This document shows positions 36,917-45,712 of a DNA stretch of 64,000 nucleotides, one piece after another. Position 1 is the first letter of the stretch, and the number at the start of each line of letters is the position of its first letter. The notes under the pieces are model-generated. The model was not told where the DNA came from, did not search any database, and worked only from the letters and a program-made list of their open reading frames with translations. Source of the DNA: Bacteriovorax sp. Lineage in GTDB: Bacteria; Bdellovibrionota; Bacteriovoracia; Bacteriovoracales; Bacteriovoracaceae. The stretch spans positions 1-64,000 of the forward strand of contig JAQTTZ010000002.1 of NCBI GenBank assembly GCA_028710485.1, given 5' to 3'. Position numbers and translations under genes: made by a program.

Positions 36917-37843
36917 TTAACTGAGCTTTGTTTTGACTTCAATCCAAAACTTTCTAACTATGGCGAGTTCATGAAAGTAATAATACAAAGTCCGTCCTAC
37001 GCCGTTATCTGGAAAATTCTCGAGTTCGGTATGGTTCACACCCTCGAGAAAGATATTCTTAAAAGAGATAAAACTTAAATGATCAGGTTTTGAAGAGGCT
37101 ACTGTAAAACTCTTATCATCACAAGAAAATTCACTAATTGGAAATGAACTGCGAAGTAAGGTACGAGCTTGATTCATGCGAAGGGCGGCCACTGAACCAT
37201 CCCCGATAGGACCAAGTTGAATATATTTATCTGCGCGGTTTATACCATGAGAGCGAAAAAAAATTTCAAAACGATCACTGGCCGACTCCTCGATATTCAT
37301 CCACCAGCTAAATCCTGGGTCACTTAAATTGCAAAGAGCATCTTCTTGATGAGGAAAACGACGATTAATGGTTTGTTCTCGTACTGCTTCGGCCAATTCC
37401 AAGCTTTTGGTTTCAAAAAATTCAACAGCATCTAGTGCCGTTGATTCGCCAAGTTTCAGAATAATTCTTTTAGCAGATTGAGTATTGGCCAATTCTTTAA
37501 AGGCCTCTCGAATATTAGAAGCAGAATAACCACGAATACAGAAAGTACTGCAGGAGTTGTCAATTTTATAGATCACACCGGGAGTTTCGGGTAAAAATCT
37601 TGCTTGAGTGAAAAGCTCTGGTTCTACTTCTACAGCGGATGTCGTTTGGGGGGCTTCACTGATATCAGAAACCAAGCTCTCGGCCAGATCAAAGAGATAA
37701 TCGTCATCATTTTCAGAATGATCAAAAAATGATTGTTGGATTTTTTCGGAATGAATCATTGGAGAATTAGCGACACGCAGATACTCTGTCATTGCCAAAG
37801 TCTCTTGCAAAAGTAAATCTAAACTCAATTCAGTTTGGTCCAT
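36917..37843 (-). CDS. Protein of unknown function
   Basis: This 308-residue protein has no signal peptide or membrane segment. The first 80 residues are acidic and helical. A mixed alpha/beta region follows with NSCSTFCIRGYSASNIREAF (about 101-120) and KLGESTALDAVEFFETKS (about 133-150), then a tryptophan-containing region (FSWWMNIEESASDRFEIFF) and an aromatic C-terminus. No family was recognised. AGGA precedes ATG 37843. It lies between the yggT/yihY pair and the FtsB-like gene in the same direction, so a cell-envelope or division role is possible by position only. Confidence 0.6.
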   Translation of the reverse strand: MDQTELSLDLLLQETLAMTEYLRVANSPMIHSEKIQQSFFDHSENDDDYLFDLAESLVSDISEAPQTTSAVEVEPELFTQARFLPETPGVIYKIDNSCSTFCIRGYSASNIREAFKELANTQSAKRIILKLGESTALDAVEFFETKSLELAEAVREQTINRRFPHQEDALCNLSDPGFSWWMNIEESASDRFEIFFRSHGINRADKYIQLGPIGDGSVAALRMNQARTLLRSSFPISEFSCDDKSFTVASSKPDHLSFISFKNIFLEGVNHTELENFPDNGVGRTLYYYFHELAIVRKFWIEVKTKLS

Positions 37844-37952
37844 CTAATTCCTATCAAATCCTATGAAGGGAGCTTGCGTTTTAATCTCAGTAATTATTGT
37901 AAAATTAAAATTACTTTCCTGACAAGTTTTTCTGCAGAAAAAATTATTTAAA

Positions 37953-38180
37953 TTACCAGAGGAACATTAAGAGATTAATAATCAAAATAACAATGATCGG
38001 AGAAAAATCAAAAGGTAAATTGGGAGGGAGGACTTTTCGAATAGGATTACAGCTATAATCACAAATTCGTTTTAATTGGCGTCTCCAATTATGCCTCATT
38101 AGATCGGGAAAAAAACTTAAAATAGCATCGAAAATAAGAGCATAAATATAGATCTGCAATAGTGTTCGAATAACATTCAT
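37953..38180 (-). CDS. YggT family membrane protein (short)
   Basis: This 75-residue membrane protein matches the YggT repeat: LLQIYIYALIFDAILSFFP (about 7-25), then NPIRKVLPPNLPFDFSPIIVILIINLLMFL (about 44-73). It has one repeat, whereas proteobacterial YggT has two. ATG 38180 overlaps the stop of the YihY gene (ATGA), so it is coupled. An upstream frame reaching 38267 lies within YihY and is rejected. Some members are linked to osmotic stress or division. Confidence 0.75.
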   Translation of the reverse strand: MNVIRTLLQIYIYALIFDAILSFFPDLMRHNWRRQLKRICDYSCNPIRKVLPPNLPFDFSPIIVILIINLLMFLW

Positions 38181-39100
38181 TTTCCTACCCCTAATTCCCT
38201 TCTCTCTTTGTAAATATGACAAACGCAGGCGCCGTAAAAGAAAAAACACATCAGATAAAAGAGCCAAATCACTCCCATTACAGTGGTATAGAGATCACCA
38301 TAATTTCTCATCAAGCTAGTTCGTACGTAATAAATATAAATCCAAAAAATAGACTTTCCCAAAAAGACTGAAAGTGAGAAGGCCATGGCCGCGACAAAAG
38401 CTTCATGCAATTGAATTTTCCACAAAAAAAGCCAGCGATAGAGCGCCGTAAAATAAACAATAAGGATAGTGATATGGAGGATATTGGAATTCAGCCAATA
38501 GGATTTTTTTAAATTGACCTTCAAGAAAAAATTCATCACTGGTCTTAAAAATTCAAAATTAGCGTAGAAAAAATGCGTTAGTGCATTGGATTGTAAAAAT
38601 TTGATAATATAAATAATAACTGGAGGAAGAATAAAAATTAATCCAAACATTAAGAGGGTCATTCCAATGATCACAAACCCCTTGAGAATTCTCCAAAGAG
38701 AGAGAATGCTCTTATCATCGGTAATGAAAAAAATTCCCATCCATATTGAATTTAAAAATGTGATTGTTGAAACGGCTAAAAACAAAAAGTTTAAAACGGT
38801 AAAATTAGTTCCTGCAAATAAGGGACCTTTGATTAAAGCTTGCAAACGCATCATAAGTTGAGGGGCAATATCGGGGAAAAACTGAGAACCAATCAGGAAT
38901 ATATATTTCTGGGTCTTATCAAGGTTTCCTAAAAAATACCCAATCCCTCTCACCATCAAAAGAGCAAAGGGAACGATTGTAATCAAGGCATAAAAGCTGG
39001 CAGACGAAGCGAGAGTTGTCCCTTTTTTATTATAAAAAAGAATCGCCCCTCTATATAGGTTCATGACACTTTCTTTGAAAAATTTGGGGATTGAATCCAT
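38177..39100 (-). CDS. YihY/BrkB family inner-membrane protein
   Basis: This 307-residue membrane protein has about six helices. The family landmarks are SSASFYALITIVPFALLM (about 32-49), GVIWLFYLMCFFFYGACV near the C-terminus and the terminal KERRELGVG. YihY was once called RNase BN in error; the family's function remains uncertain. It is coupled to the downstream yggT-like gene by a four-base overlap. The start at ATG 39100 fits the family. Confidence 0.85.
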   Translation of the reverse strand: MDSIPKFFKESVMNLYRGAILFYNKKGTTLASSASFYALITIVPFALLMVRGIGYFLGNLDKTQKYIFLIGSQFFPDIAPQLMMRLQALIKGPLFAGTNFTVLNFLFLAVSTITFLNSIWMGIFFITDDKSILSLWRILKGFVIIGMTLLMFGLIFILPPVIIYIIKFLQSNALTHFFYANFEFLRPVMNFFLKVNLKKSYWLNSNILHITILIVYFTALYRWLFLWKIQLHEAFVAAMAFSLSVFLGKSIFWIYIYYVRTSLMRNYGDLYTTVMGVIWLFYLMCFFFYGACVCHIYKERRELGVGK

Positions 39101-39137
39101 AGCACTATGCTAACGGAAAGTTTGGAATTAATAAAAC

Positions 39138-41447
39138 TTAAAATTCAAAAAATGAGAGCTGAGGACTTCGAAAGCTTTCAAAGCTTTGTCCAAACAAGGA
39201 AAGGATACTATCGGCAATAGGGGCCAGCTGACGATCGATATAATAGTCGTAATCTATATCGTCATGTGGAAGCTCGATAGGAATGGCCCCTCTTAAAGTC
39301 ATCACATATTGAGGACGTTTTTTTAAAATACCTTTCTTCTCAAATAATATTTTAGCTGCTTTTGCATGAGGTGGAATATTCTTAATATACTCTTCAATTG
39401 GTTTAGTCAGGCGCTTACTTAGAACAAGAGACTGATCAAGTTTTGAATCGATAAGATCTTTCAATGTTTGATTAATGAAAGATTCGAGATTTTCTCCGTA
39501 AAAAACCCTTCGAATCAATTCAAATTGAAAATTTCTGGCCAAAGCACTCCAGTCAGACCTTACATACTCCATTCCGGTCAGAACCATTTCTTCTTTAATG
39601 CCATCGGAAGTTTCCAAAAGTTTCAACCCTGCATATCTTTTTTTAGCGCCTTCTCCTACACCTCTAGTGGATGTGAGAATTAATTTTTTAAAAAATTTAT
39701 CATATTGTATTTCTAATTTAGAGACGACAACAAAATCCTTTTGTAGTTTTTCAAACAAAAAATGATTAACTTTTTTAACCAAGGCAGGTCCTTCCTCGGC
39801 GTAACCTTCAAACGTTTTCAATTGGACAAAGATTGAGTCTGTGTCTCCATAAAGAACTTGAAAACCTAAATCTTCCAGAAAGCTGATAACTGTTTTCAAA
39901 AGCCATTGTCCTGTTCCAGTAATGGCAGCAGGTAAGTCCTCTTGATAAAAACGACATCCACTTGACCCCATCACACCATAAAAACTGTTCATTAATATTT
40001 TAATGGCCTGTGAGAGGTTCGTATTTTTTTCTGCTTTAGCCTTAGCTCTTCGTCCTAATAATTCTGAAATTTTCCCTGGAAGAATATGGTGGTCGCGTGA
40101 AAAAGTAAAATCTTCAGGCGTTTTAAGAGGATTTACTTCACGCTCGGCCCGAGAAAGAGGATCAATTAAAAAGGTTTCAATCAGTGTTGGGTATAGACTT
40201 TTAAAATCCATTACCAAAACATTTTCATGAATTCCAACTTTTGGATTTAAAACAAATCCTCCTTTAGCCTGTCTCAGGTATGAAACATCGGCAACATTGG
40301 GAGCGACATAGCCATATTCATGCAATGGTGGCAAAAAGAAATGATCAAAAGAAGCCGTTGATCCACCTACTCTTTCAAGCAGTAAGCCTGAGATAAGTGA
40401 ACGGCTCAAAAGAAGATCAATCAGTTTTGTTTTTTCAAAAATATCTAAAACCAATTGGGCATCTTTCACATTGTATCGGGCCAGTGCATATTTATCTTCG
40501 CGGAAGCGGCGTTCAATTTCATCCCATTTATCATGCACTTCATCTTCATCAATATCTTTTCCAACGCCCAGAACATCTTTAGCGACATCATTTAATTTAA
40601 AACTTTCATAAGTAAAAAAATTAGTCTTCAAGGCCCATGGCCCATCGATAATCACTCGACCTTCAAGATTCATGGTCCATTCACCTCGGGCATTTTGATA
40701 CATATCCAAAGGTCTATTGCCTCTTCCTAAATAAAGAGGAGATTTAAATTGTTTGGATTTTTTTTCTAAAAAATGAAAATCAAAACCAATGACGTTCCAC
40801 CCAGTAAAAATATCTGGATCGAGACGCTTGGTTGCCTCTTGAAAAGACTCCAGGATTTTTTTTTCTGTGGAGCAAAAAATAACTTCTGCTGTACTGCTTT
40901 CAGGACCTAGCATAAAGACTTTATCTTCGATAAAGTTAGTGGAGCGGAAGGAATAGGCCAGCGAATAAAGTCTTCCATCCTTTCCAGTTTCAATATCAAA
41001 AGACATAATTTTATACTCTGGATAATAATAACCTTTCTCAATCTTGGGATTGTAAAAAGTTAAGATTCCATCAACCATTTGGGACGTGCCTTCTATGTTA
41101 ATTTGTGCATAAAAGCCTTGATCCATCAGGTAGCGCTCAAGTGGTCTAATATCAGCTTCGAAAGTTCGTAGCCCCTGATCTTCAAATTTCTTTTTTAAGG
41201 CCTTTAAGTCCGCTTGATTGCGGCACAATACTTTTTCAACCCAAATTCCATCCAAGCTTTTCATCGAAATTGACTGTTTGCTTTCGACAAAAAAATAATT
41301 TTGAAATTGATTGATAATGACGAGAAAAGAGCCTGCATCTGATTGCCCATAGAGTTTTAAAATCAGACGATCATCGAAATCAAAACTAAGTCCAGATAAA
41401 ATAAATCCTTCGATTTGTTTATGCATATGAGGTAGGATAGCATGCAC
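39138..41447 (-). CDS. polB: DNA polymerase II (family B)
   Basis: This 769-residue family B polymerase is similar in size to E. coli Pol II. The exonuclease domain has MSFDIETGKDGRLYSLAYSF (about 148-167) and GWNVIGFDFHFLEK (about 218-231). The polymerase motifs are MDFKSLYPTLIETF (motif A, about 416-429), ILMNSFYGVMGS (motif B, about 486-497) and YGDTDSIFVQL (motif C, about 535-545). It is usually induced by DNA damage for translesion or restart synthesis. Start choice is open: GTG 41447 or ATG 41426, neither with a strong ribosome site. Confidence 0.92.
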   Translation of the reverse strand: MHAILPHMHKQIEGFILSGLSFDFDDRLILKLYGQSDAGSFLVIINQFQNYFFVESKQSISMKSLDGIWVEKVLCRNQADLKALKKKFEDQGLRTFEADIRPLERYLMDQGFYAQINIEGTSQMVDGILTFYNPKIEKGYYYPEYKIMSFDIETGKDGRLYSLAYSFRSTNFIEDKVFMLGPESSTAEVIFCSTEKKILESFQEATKRLDPDIFTGWNVIGFDFHFLEKKSKQFKSPLYLGRGNRPLDMYQNARGEWTMNLEGRVIIDGPWALKTNFFTYESFKLNDVAKDVLGVGKDIDEDEVHDKWDEIERRFREDKYALARYNVKDAQLVLDIFEKTKLIDLLLSRSLISGLLLERVGGSTASFDHFFLPPLHEYGYVAPNVADVSYLRQAKGGFVLNPKVGIHENVLVMDFKSLYPTLIETFLIDPLSRAEREVNPLKTPEDFTFSRDHHILPGKISELLGRRAKAKAEKNTNLSQAIKILMNSFYGVMGSSGCRFYQEDLPAAITGTGQWLLKTVISFLEDLGFQVLYGDTDSIFVQLKTFEGYAEEGPALVKKVNHFLFEKLQKDFVVVSKLEIQYDKFFKKLILTSTRGVGEGAKKRYAGLKLLETSDGIKEEMVLTGMEYVRSDWSALARNFQFELIRRVFYGENLESFINQTLKDLIDSKLDQSLVLSKRLTKPIEEYIKNIPPHAKAAKILFEKKGILKKRPQYVMTLRGAIPIELPHDDIDYDYYIDRQLAPIADSILSLFGQSFESFRSPQLSFFEF

Positions 41448-41486
41448 TAATTTCTAATCCAATACCAAAGTCCCAAGGAATGTTGT

Positions 41487-42425
41487 ATGAAAGAAATGTA
41501 TCCTGAAATTGAGCCTTACAGCACTGGCTTTCTCAAAGTCTCTGATCTCCATACCCTATACTTTGAAGAAGTAGGAAACCCAAAAGGAAAACCAGTTGTT
41601 TTTTTACATGGTGGTCCTGGTGGTGGAATTATTCCCAATTACCGCCGTTATTTTAATCCAGAAAAATGGCGAGTCATTCTAATGGATCAAAGAGGTTGTG
41701 GAAAAAGCACTCCTTTTGCTGAATTAAAAGAAAACACGACTTGGGATTTGGTGGCTGACATTGAAGCTCTTCGCGATTACTTATCAATTAATAGATGGGC
41801 AGTCTTTGGCGGCTCGTGGGGATCAACTCTTGCTTTGGCTTATGCAATCAAGCACCCACTTCAATGCACTGAACTTTTCTTGCGTGGAATCTTTTTGTTA
41901 AGAAAAAAAGAAATTGATTGGTTTTATCAGGAAGGGTGTTCAAAAATTTATCCTGACGCCTGGGAAGGATATGTAGCCCCTATTCCGAAAGAAGAGCGCC
42001 ATAATTTTGTTGAGGCCTATCACAAACGTTTAACTTCTGATGATATCAAGACCAGAAAAAAAGCAGCAAAAGCTTGGTCTGTTTGGGAAGGCTCAACTTC
42101 AAAACTTATACCTGACACTGATATCGTTGCTCGTTTTGGTGAAGATGAATTTGCCGATGCATTTGCCCGTATTGAATGTCATTATTTTGTAAATAAAGGA
42201 TTTTTTACTGAAGATAATTTTCTCTTAAATAACGTCGATAAAATCCGCCAGATTCCGACTGTGATTGTTCAAGGCCGTTACGATGTCGTTTGTCCGGCAG
42301 AAAGCGCATGGGATCTTCACCGTGCCTTTCCAGAAGCAGAATTTCACTTAATTGCTGATGCTGGACACTCTCTTTCTGAAAAAGGAATTACTGATGCTTT
42401 GATTAAAGCAACAGACCGTTATTAA
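41487..42425 (+). CDS. pip: Proline iminopeptidase
   Basis: This 312-residue alpha/beta-hydrolase of peptidase family S33 removes N-terminal proline from peptides. Visible features are the oxyanion motif HGGPGGG (about 41-47), DQRGCGKSTP (about 67-76), the nucleophile elbow GGSWGS (about 108-113, catalytic Ser110), an alpha-helical cap, and the acid and His in QGRYDVVCP and DAGHSLSE near the C-terminus. AAGGA precedes ATG 41487. It is cytoplasmic (no signal peptide) and fits a peptide-scavenging lifestyle. Confidence 0.92.
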   Translation: MKEMYPEIEPYSTGFLKVSDLHTLYFEEVGNPKGKPVVFLHGGPGGGIIPNYRRYFNPEKWRVILMDQRGCGKSTPFAELKENTTWDLVADIEALRDYLSINRWAVFGGSWGSTLALAYAIKHPLQCTELFLRGIFLLRKKEIDWFYQEGCSKIYPDAWEGYVAPIPKEERHNFVEAYHKRLTSDDIKTRKKAAKAWSVWEGSTSKLIPDTDIVARFGEDEFADAFARIECHYFVNKGFFTEDNFLLNNVDKIRQIPTVIVQGRYDVVCPAESAWDLHRAFPEAEFHLIADAGHSLSEKGITDALIKATDRY

Positions 42426-42427
42426 CA

Positions 42428-42459
42428 TTTAAAGGTTCTTTAAAGGTTCTTAAAGGTTC
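42428..42459 (+). repeat. Tandem repeat, three copies of an 11-base unit
   Basis: TTTAAAGGTTC occurs at 42428-42438 and 42439-42449. A ten-base copy (TTAAAGGTTC) follows at 42450-42459. It begins right after the pip stop and lies before the VOC gene. Confidence 0.9.
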
Positions 42460-42503
42460 CAGGAGACTTTTAGTGCCGAATTTCCAAATAAACGGAGTTG
42501 AAT

Positions 42504-42863
42504 ATGTTTAAAAAATTATCTCATCCAATGATGTATGTGACGAACCTCGATCGGGCCGTAAAATTTTATACCGATAAATTAAATTTCAAAGTTCGTTTTC
42601 ATCATCCTGAAGCGTTTGCTTCTTTGTACAATGAAGAAATGAATTGTCGTCTTGATCTGCATCCAACTGAAGCTGATTCAAAAGATATAGGTTTCGGTCC
42701 AATCATTTATTTTACAACTGAAAATTTAGACCGCGATCTCTCTTTACTTAAAAGCATTGGAGTTAAAACGGGAGAAGCAAAAAGTGAAGGCGGAAGCGCT
42801 CGTTTTGCCACTTTTTGGGATTCAGAAGGAAATGCTCTAGGACTGGAGGAAGAAAGAAAATAA
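42504..42863 (+). CDS. VOC-superfamily (glyoxalase/dioxygenase-like) protein
   Basis: This 119-residue protein shows the paired beta-alpha-beta fold of the vicinal oxygen chelate superfamily: HPMMYVTNLDRAVKFYTDKL (about 6-25), CRLDLHP (about 47-53), then SARFATFWDSEGNALGLEEE at the C-terminus. His, His and Glu residues at the usual metal positions are present. The substrate cannot be inferred. ATG 42504 was chosen because CGGAG lies at proper distance; TTG 42498 abuts it. Its stop is one base from the convergent S51 peptidase gene's stop. Confidence 0.85.
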   Translation: MFKKLSHPMMYVTNLDRAVKFYTDKLNFKVRFHHPEAFASLYNEEMNCRLDLHPTEADSKDIGFGPIIYFTTENLDRDLSLLKSIGVKTGEAKSEGGSARFATFWDSEGNALGLEEERK

Positions 42864-42864
42864 T

Positions 42865-43584
42865 TTATTGTCCTAAAAAACGTGTTGGAATTTTTTCTTC
42901 AAGAATATTTCCGCCACTTGCTTTGACAAAAAAAGCATTGGCGGTTGAAACAGAACTTACCGCTTCGACAAATTTTTCATTTTCAAAGTAAACTGCGGCA
43001 CTATCGTCGCATGCATACCCTGGTTTTAAACCTTCAAGGATTAATTTTTGGTAACCAGGTCTTCGATCTTCTTCACCATCGTAATGAGGACAAAAAGATC
43101 CAGAGATTAAATTCATACAAGATAATTTTGTTAGTGATCCCGGAATCGAATCCGTAACTCCTTCTTCAAACCAGCAAAGTCCACCAGCACTTAGTCCACC
43201 AAGCACTACGCCGCTGTTATAAGCTTCAATGATAATTTTATCCAGCCCCCACTCCTTCCATAAAACCATTAGGTTTCTGGTATTACCGCCACCTACATAT
43301 AAAACGTCTTTTGAGAGTATATAATCGCGAAGCGAGCCTACTGGAGCTTTGAATAAAGATAGATGAGTTGGAGTTACTTCATGGTCTTTCATATAATCAT
43401 AAAAACGTTCAATATAGCCTTGGGCATCCCCACTCGCAGTTCCAATGAAACAAACTTCAGGTCTTTTCTTTTTTGCTAGCGAGAAAAAGAAATTATCCAG
43501 CAAAAGATTTCCGGGCTCCATGGAAAAGCCACCGCCTCCCATGGCCAATATTTTTCTAGCAATGCTAGTTGTCATTGAACTCAT
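42865..43584 (-). CDS. Peptidase S51 family protein (peptidase E-like)
   Basis: This 239-residue cytoplasmic protein has family landmarks KILAMGGGGF (about 11-20), the LYVGGGNTRNLM strand (about 95-106), the nucleophile elbow GGLSAGGLCW (about 127-136, catalytic Ser) and GSFCPHYDGEEDR (about 162-174). Peptidase E cleaves Asp-X dipeptides; relatives include cyanophycinase, so the substrate is open. Its start overlaps the end of the TPR-like gene (TAATG), the last of a four-gene run. Confidence 0.85.
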   Translation of the reverse strand: MSSMTTSIARKILAMGGGGFSMEPGNLLLDNFFFSLAKKKRPEVCFIGTASGDAQGYIERFYDYMKDHEVTPTHLSLFKAPVGSLRDYILSKDVLYVGGGNTRNLMVLWKEWGLDKIIIEAYNSGVVLGGLSAGGLCWFEEGVTDSIPGSLTKLSCMNLISGSFCPHYDGEEDRRPGYQKLILEGLKPGYACDDSAAVYFENEKFVEAVSSVSTANAFFVKASGGNILEEKIPTRFLGQ

Positions 43585-44438
43585 TATTGAATCTCGTCGA
43601 GTTTAGCCTTACACCACGATTGATCATCTGCACTCAAATTTGAATAAGCTATTTTTATTTTCAGGAGAGCATCGTTATAGTCTGCCTCATTTTTTAGTGC
43701 TTTTGAAGCCTTGGCTAAAGCTTCATAGCCAAAGAAAATTTCAAGAGGTTCATTATTATTCTGAGAATTAATATCGAGGCAATTTTTAGCGTGGAGTAAT
43801 GATTTATTTAAGAGACCTGCTTGCAAATAGGTTTGAGACAAACGGTACTCGGCCCTTTCAACTTCTTTCCAGGTTCCGGCAATTTCCCAATACTTTCTAG
43901 CAGTAGTAGCAGCTAATATCATTAATTCGACTTCCCCCTCATTTCGCTCTTTTTTGTCTTCCTGTGTGCAAGCAATATTATTACCTGCCGTGGCGAGTGC
44001 CTCGTTTGCCGGATCTTCGTTCGTCAATTGGGTACTGATAATTTCAGAGGCCAGCTTTAAGAATTTCTCTGCATTTTTTAATCCACCAAGATTAGCAAGA
44101 GCAGAAGCTGTGCTTGCATAAATTCTAGCTTGATCTGAAGGAGAAAAATTATCGATAGTTGTATTTGGATTATTTCCAAGATTTAAAATGGCCATATAAC
44201 GATTCATTTCTTTTGGATCTTTAATAGTTGCATTGTTTTTTAATTTTCGAAGCAACTCGATCCCCTTCATCCATTCACCCAAATGTTCTCCACAAACATG
44301 AACGATCAAACGAGTTATGGCCGTGACATCATCTTCTGATTCCATCAGATTAAAGTTTTGCTTAAACTCATCGGCTACTTTTCTTGGGTTTGTTGCATGA
44401 ATAGACCAAGCGTCAGCTAAATATTCTTTAAAATTCAT
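43584..44438 (-). CDS. Helical repeat (TPR-like) protein of unknown function
   Basis: This 284-residue all-helical protein has TPR-like stretches: ARIYASTASALANLGGLKNAEKFLKLA (about 104-130), YRLSQTYLQAGLLNKSLLHAKNCL (about 197-220) and GYEALAKASKALKNEADYNDALLKI (about 235-259). There is no signal peptide. It resembles small proteins of unknown function that sit beside acetyltransferases. It overlaps the GNAT gene by ATGA and touches the S51 gene, so it is translated in one operon with both. Confidence 0.6.
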   Translation of the reverse strand: MNFKEYLADAWSIHATNPRKVADEFKQNFNLMESEDDVTAITRLIVHVCGEHLGEWMKGIELLRKLKNNATIKDPKEMNRYMAILNLGNNPNTTIDNFSPSDQARIYASTASALANLGGLKNAEKFLKLASEIISTQLTNEDPANEALATAGNNIACTQEDKKERNEGEVELMILAATTARKYWEIAGTWKEVERAEYRLSQTYLQAGLLNKSLLHAKNCLDINSQNNNEPLEIFFGYEALAKASKALKNEADYNDALLKIKIAYSNLSADDQSWCKAKLDEIQ

Positions 44439-44899
44439 TTTAATTCCTTTTCCATAACTAAGTTCGTTGTTTGATAATTAAGAGATTGATAAAGTCCAAT
44501 CGCACGTTGATTGTGACCAAATACATGTAGACCAATATGCTTTAAACCCATGGCCTTCACTTTTTCTTCCAATAATAGCATAGACTTCTTTCCATAGCCC
44601 AATCCGCGCTTTGGCTCTTCAATGATAATGTCCAAAACATAAGCCTTCCGATTATCGGCAGACCCCCTTTCACAGAACCATAAAAAACCTACAAGCTCAT
44701 CACTATCTTTCATTGTGTAAATATATTGATCAATAGATTTCATTCCATCTGGAAGATATCGATTAAAGTCAGCTGTGGCCTTCTCATCTGCTTCTTTTTC
44801 TGTAAGTCCATTTGCTCGCATATTTTCGAGCTTGTACTCACGTACACTTCTTTCTTTCCAAAATTCATACTCCGCTTGTGAGAGTGGATATAATTTCAT
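44435..44899 (-). CDS. GNAT family N-acetyltransferase
   Basis: This 154-residue protein has the GNAT acetyl-CoA fold: AYVLDIIIEEPKRGLGYGKKSM (about 86-107, the R/Q-x-x-G-x-G/A loop as RGLGYG), then LHVFGHNQRAIGLYQSLNY (about 123-141). The N-terminal acceptor part (YEFWKERSVREYK) carries no known specificity. The product could be an acetylated small molecule, protein N-terminus or antibiotic. It overlaps the TPR-like gene and follows a methyltransferase gene by 12 bases. Confidence 0.88.
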   Translation of the reverse strand: MKLYPLSQAEYEFWKERSVREYKLENMRANGLTEKEADEKATADFNRYLPDGMKSIDQYIYTMKDSDELVGFLWFCERGSADNRKAYVLDIIIEEPKRGLGYGKKSMLLLEEKVKAMGLKHIGLHVFGHNQRAIGLYQSLNYQTTNLVMEKELK

Positions 44900-44911
44900 A
44901 CGATTTTTCCT

Positions 44912-45637
44912 TTATTCTTTTTCGACAATTACGCACATAAAAGAAGCCAGCTTTGAAAACTTACCAAAGCTAAAGGGATCCAACGTTCTAAGAGCATCAA
45001 TTGGTTTTAGGTCTTCAACTTTTAAAATTTTAAATCCTGCAGCGATTAAAGGATTAATAACTTCTTCAAACGATCGGTAATAATCAGGCATAATAACCGG
45101 TTCTTCATTAAATCCCTTCCATGATGATTCTACGTACTGAACTCCAAAAGCACATGTTGGTTTATACCAATTCCAAGATCCTAGCGGATGTTGAATCGTA
45201 AAAATAAATCTTCCTTTCGGTTTTAATAGACGATGAACTTCTGACAACGGAGTTGCCCAGTCTTTTATATAATCGATTGCCAGCGAAGAAACAACCAGAT
45301 CGAATTGACTGTTTTGTTCTTCACCAAGCGGCAACGGGAGAGCTCCATCAGCAACAAAAAAAGTCGCATTTTTTGGATTCCTATTTTTTGCAAGCTCGAT
45401 CATTTTTGGACTGACATCAAATCCCACAACTTTGGCGCCTTCATCAATTAAATATTCTGCTAAAATACCTGGGCCACAGCCAACTTCAAATATTTTTAAT
45501 CCGCGAACAACACCAACTGCTTTTCTCATCGCAGGTTGTTCGATATAGGCATTCTGAACTTTGCTTGGTGCTAATCTAGCAAAAGACTCCGCCAATAATT
45601 CATAGGCCTCTAGTGCGATTGGCTTCTTATCACTCAT
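44912..45637 (-). CDS. Class I SAM-dependent methyltransferase
   Basis: This 241-residue enzyme has the SAM motif FEVGCGPGILAEYLIDEGAKV (about 49-69) and VGFDVSP, then DLVVSSLAIDYIKDW (about 113-127) and LLKPKGRFIFTIQHP (about 136-150), as in the Methyltransf_11/25 group. The QHPLGSWNWYKPTCAFG segment forms a substrate lid. The acceptor is unknown. It leads the run methyltransferase-GNAT-TPR-S51 peptidase. A 75-base gap separates it from the LysR gene upstream. Confidence 0.85.
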   Translation of the reverse strand: MSDKKPIALEAYELLAESFARLAPSKVQNAYIEQPAMRKAVGVVRGLKIFEVGCGPGILAEYLIDEGAKVVGFDVSPKMIELAKNRNPKNATFFVADGALPLPLGEEQNSQFDLVVSSLAIDYIKDWATPLSEVHRLLKPKGRFIFTIQHPLGSWNWYKPTCAFGVQYVESSWKGFNEEPVIMPDYYRSFEEVINPLIAAGFKILKVEDLKPIDALRTLDPFSFGKFSKLASFMCVIVEKE

Positions 45638-45712
45638 ATAAATCCTTAATAATTTCCATGTGCCCTTATAGCATATTTCACCAATAATCCAAGCTATGCC
45701 AATCGGGAGATC

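Noticed and set aside
37927-37942. 16-base palindrome TTTTTCTGCAGAAAAA
   Set aside because: Perfect but mostly A/T with no loop; could be a weak terminator after yggT, but evidence is poor.
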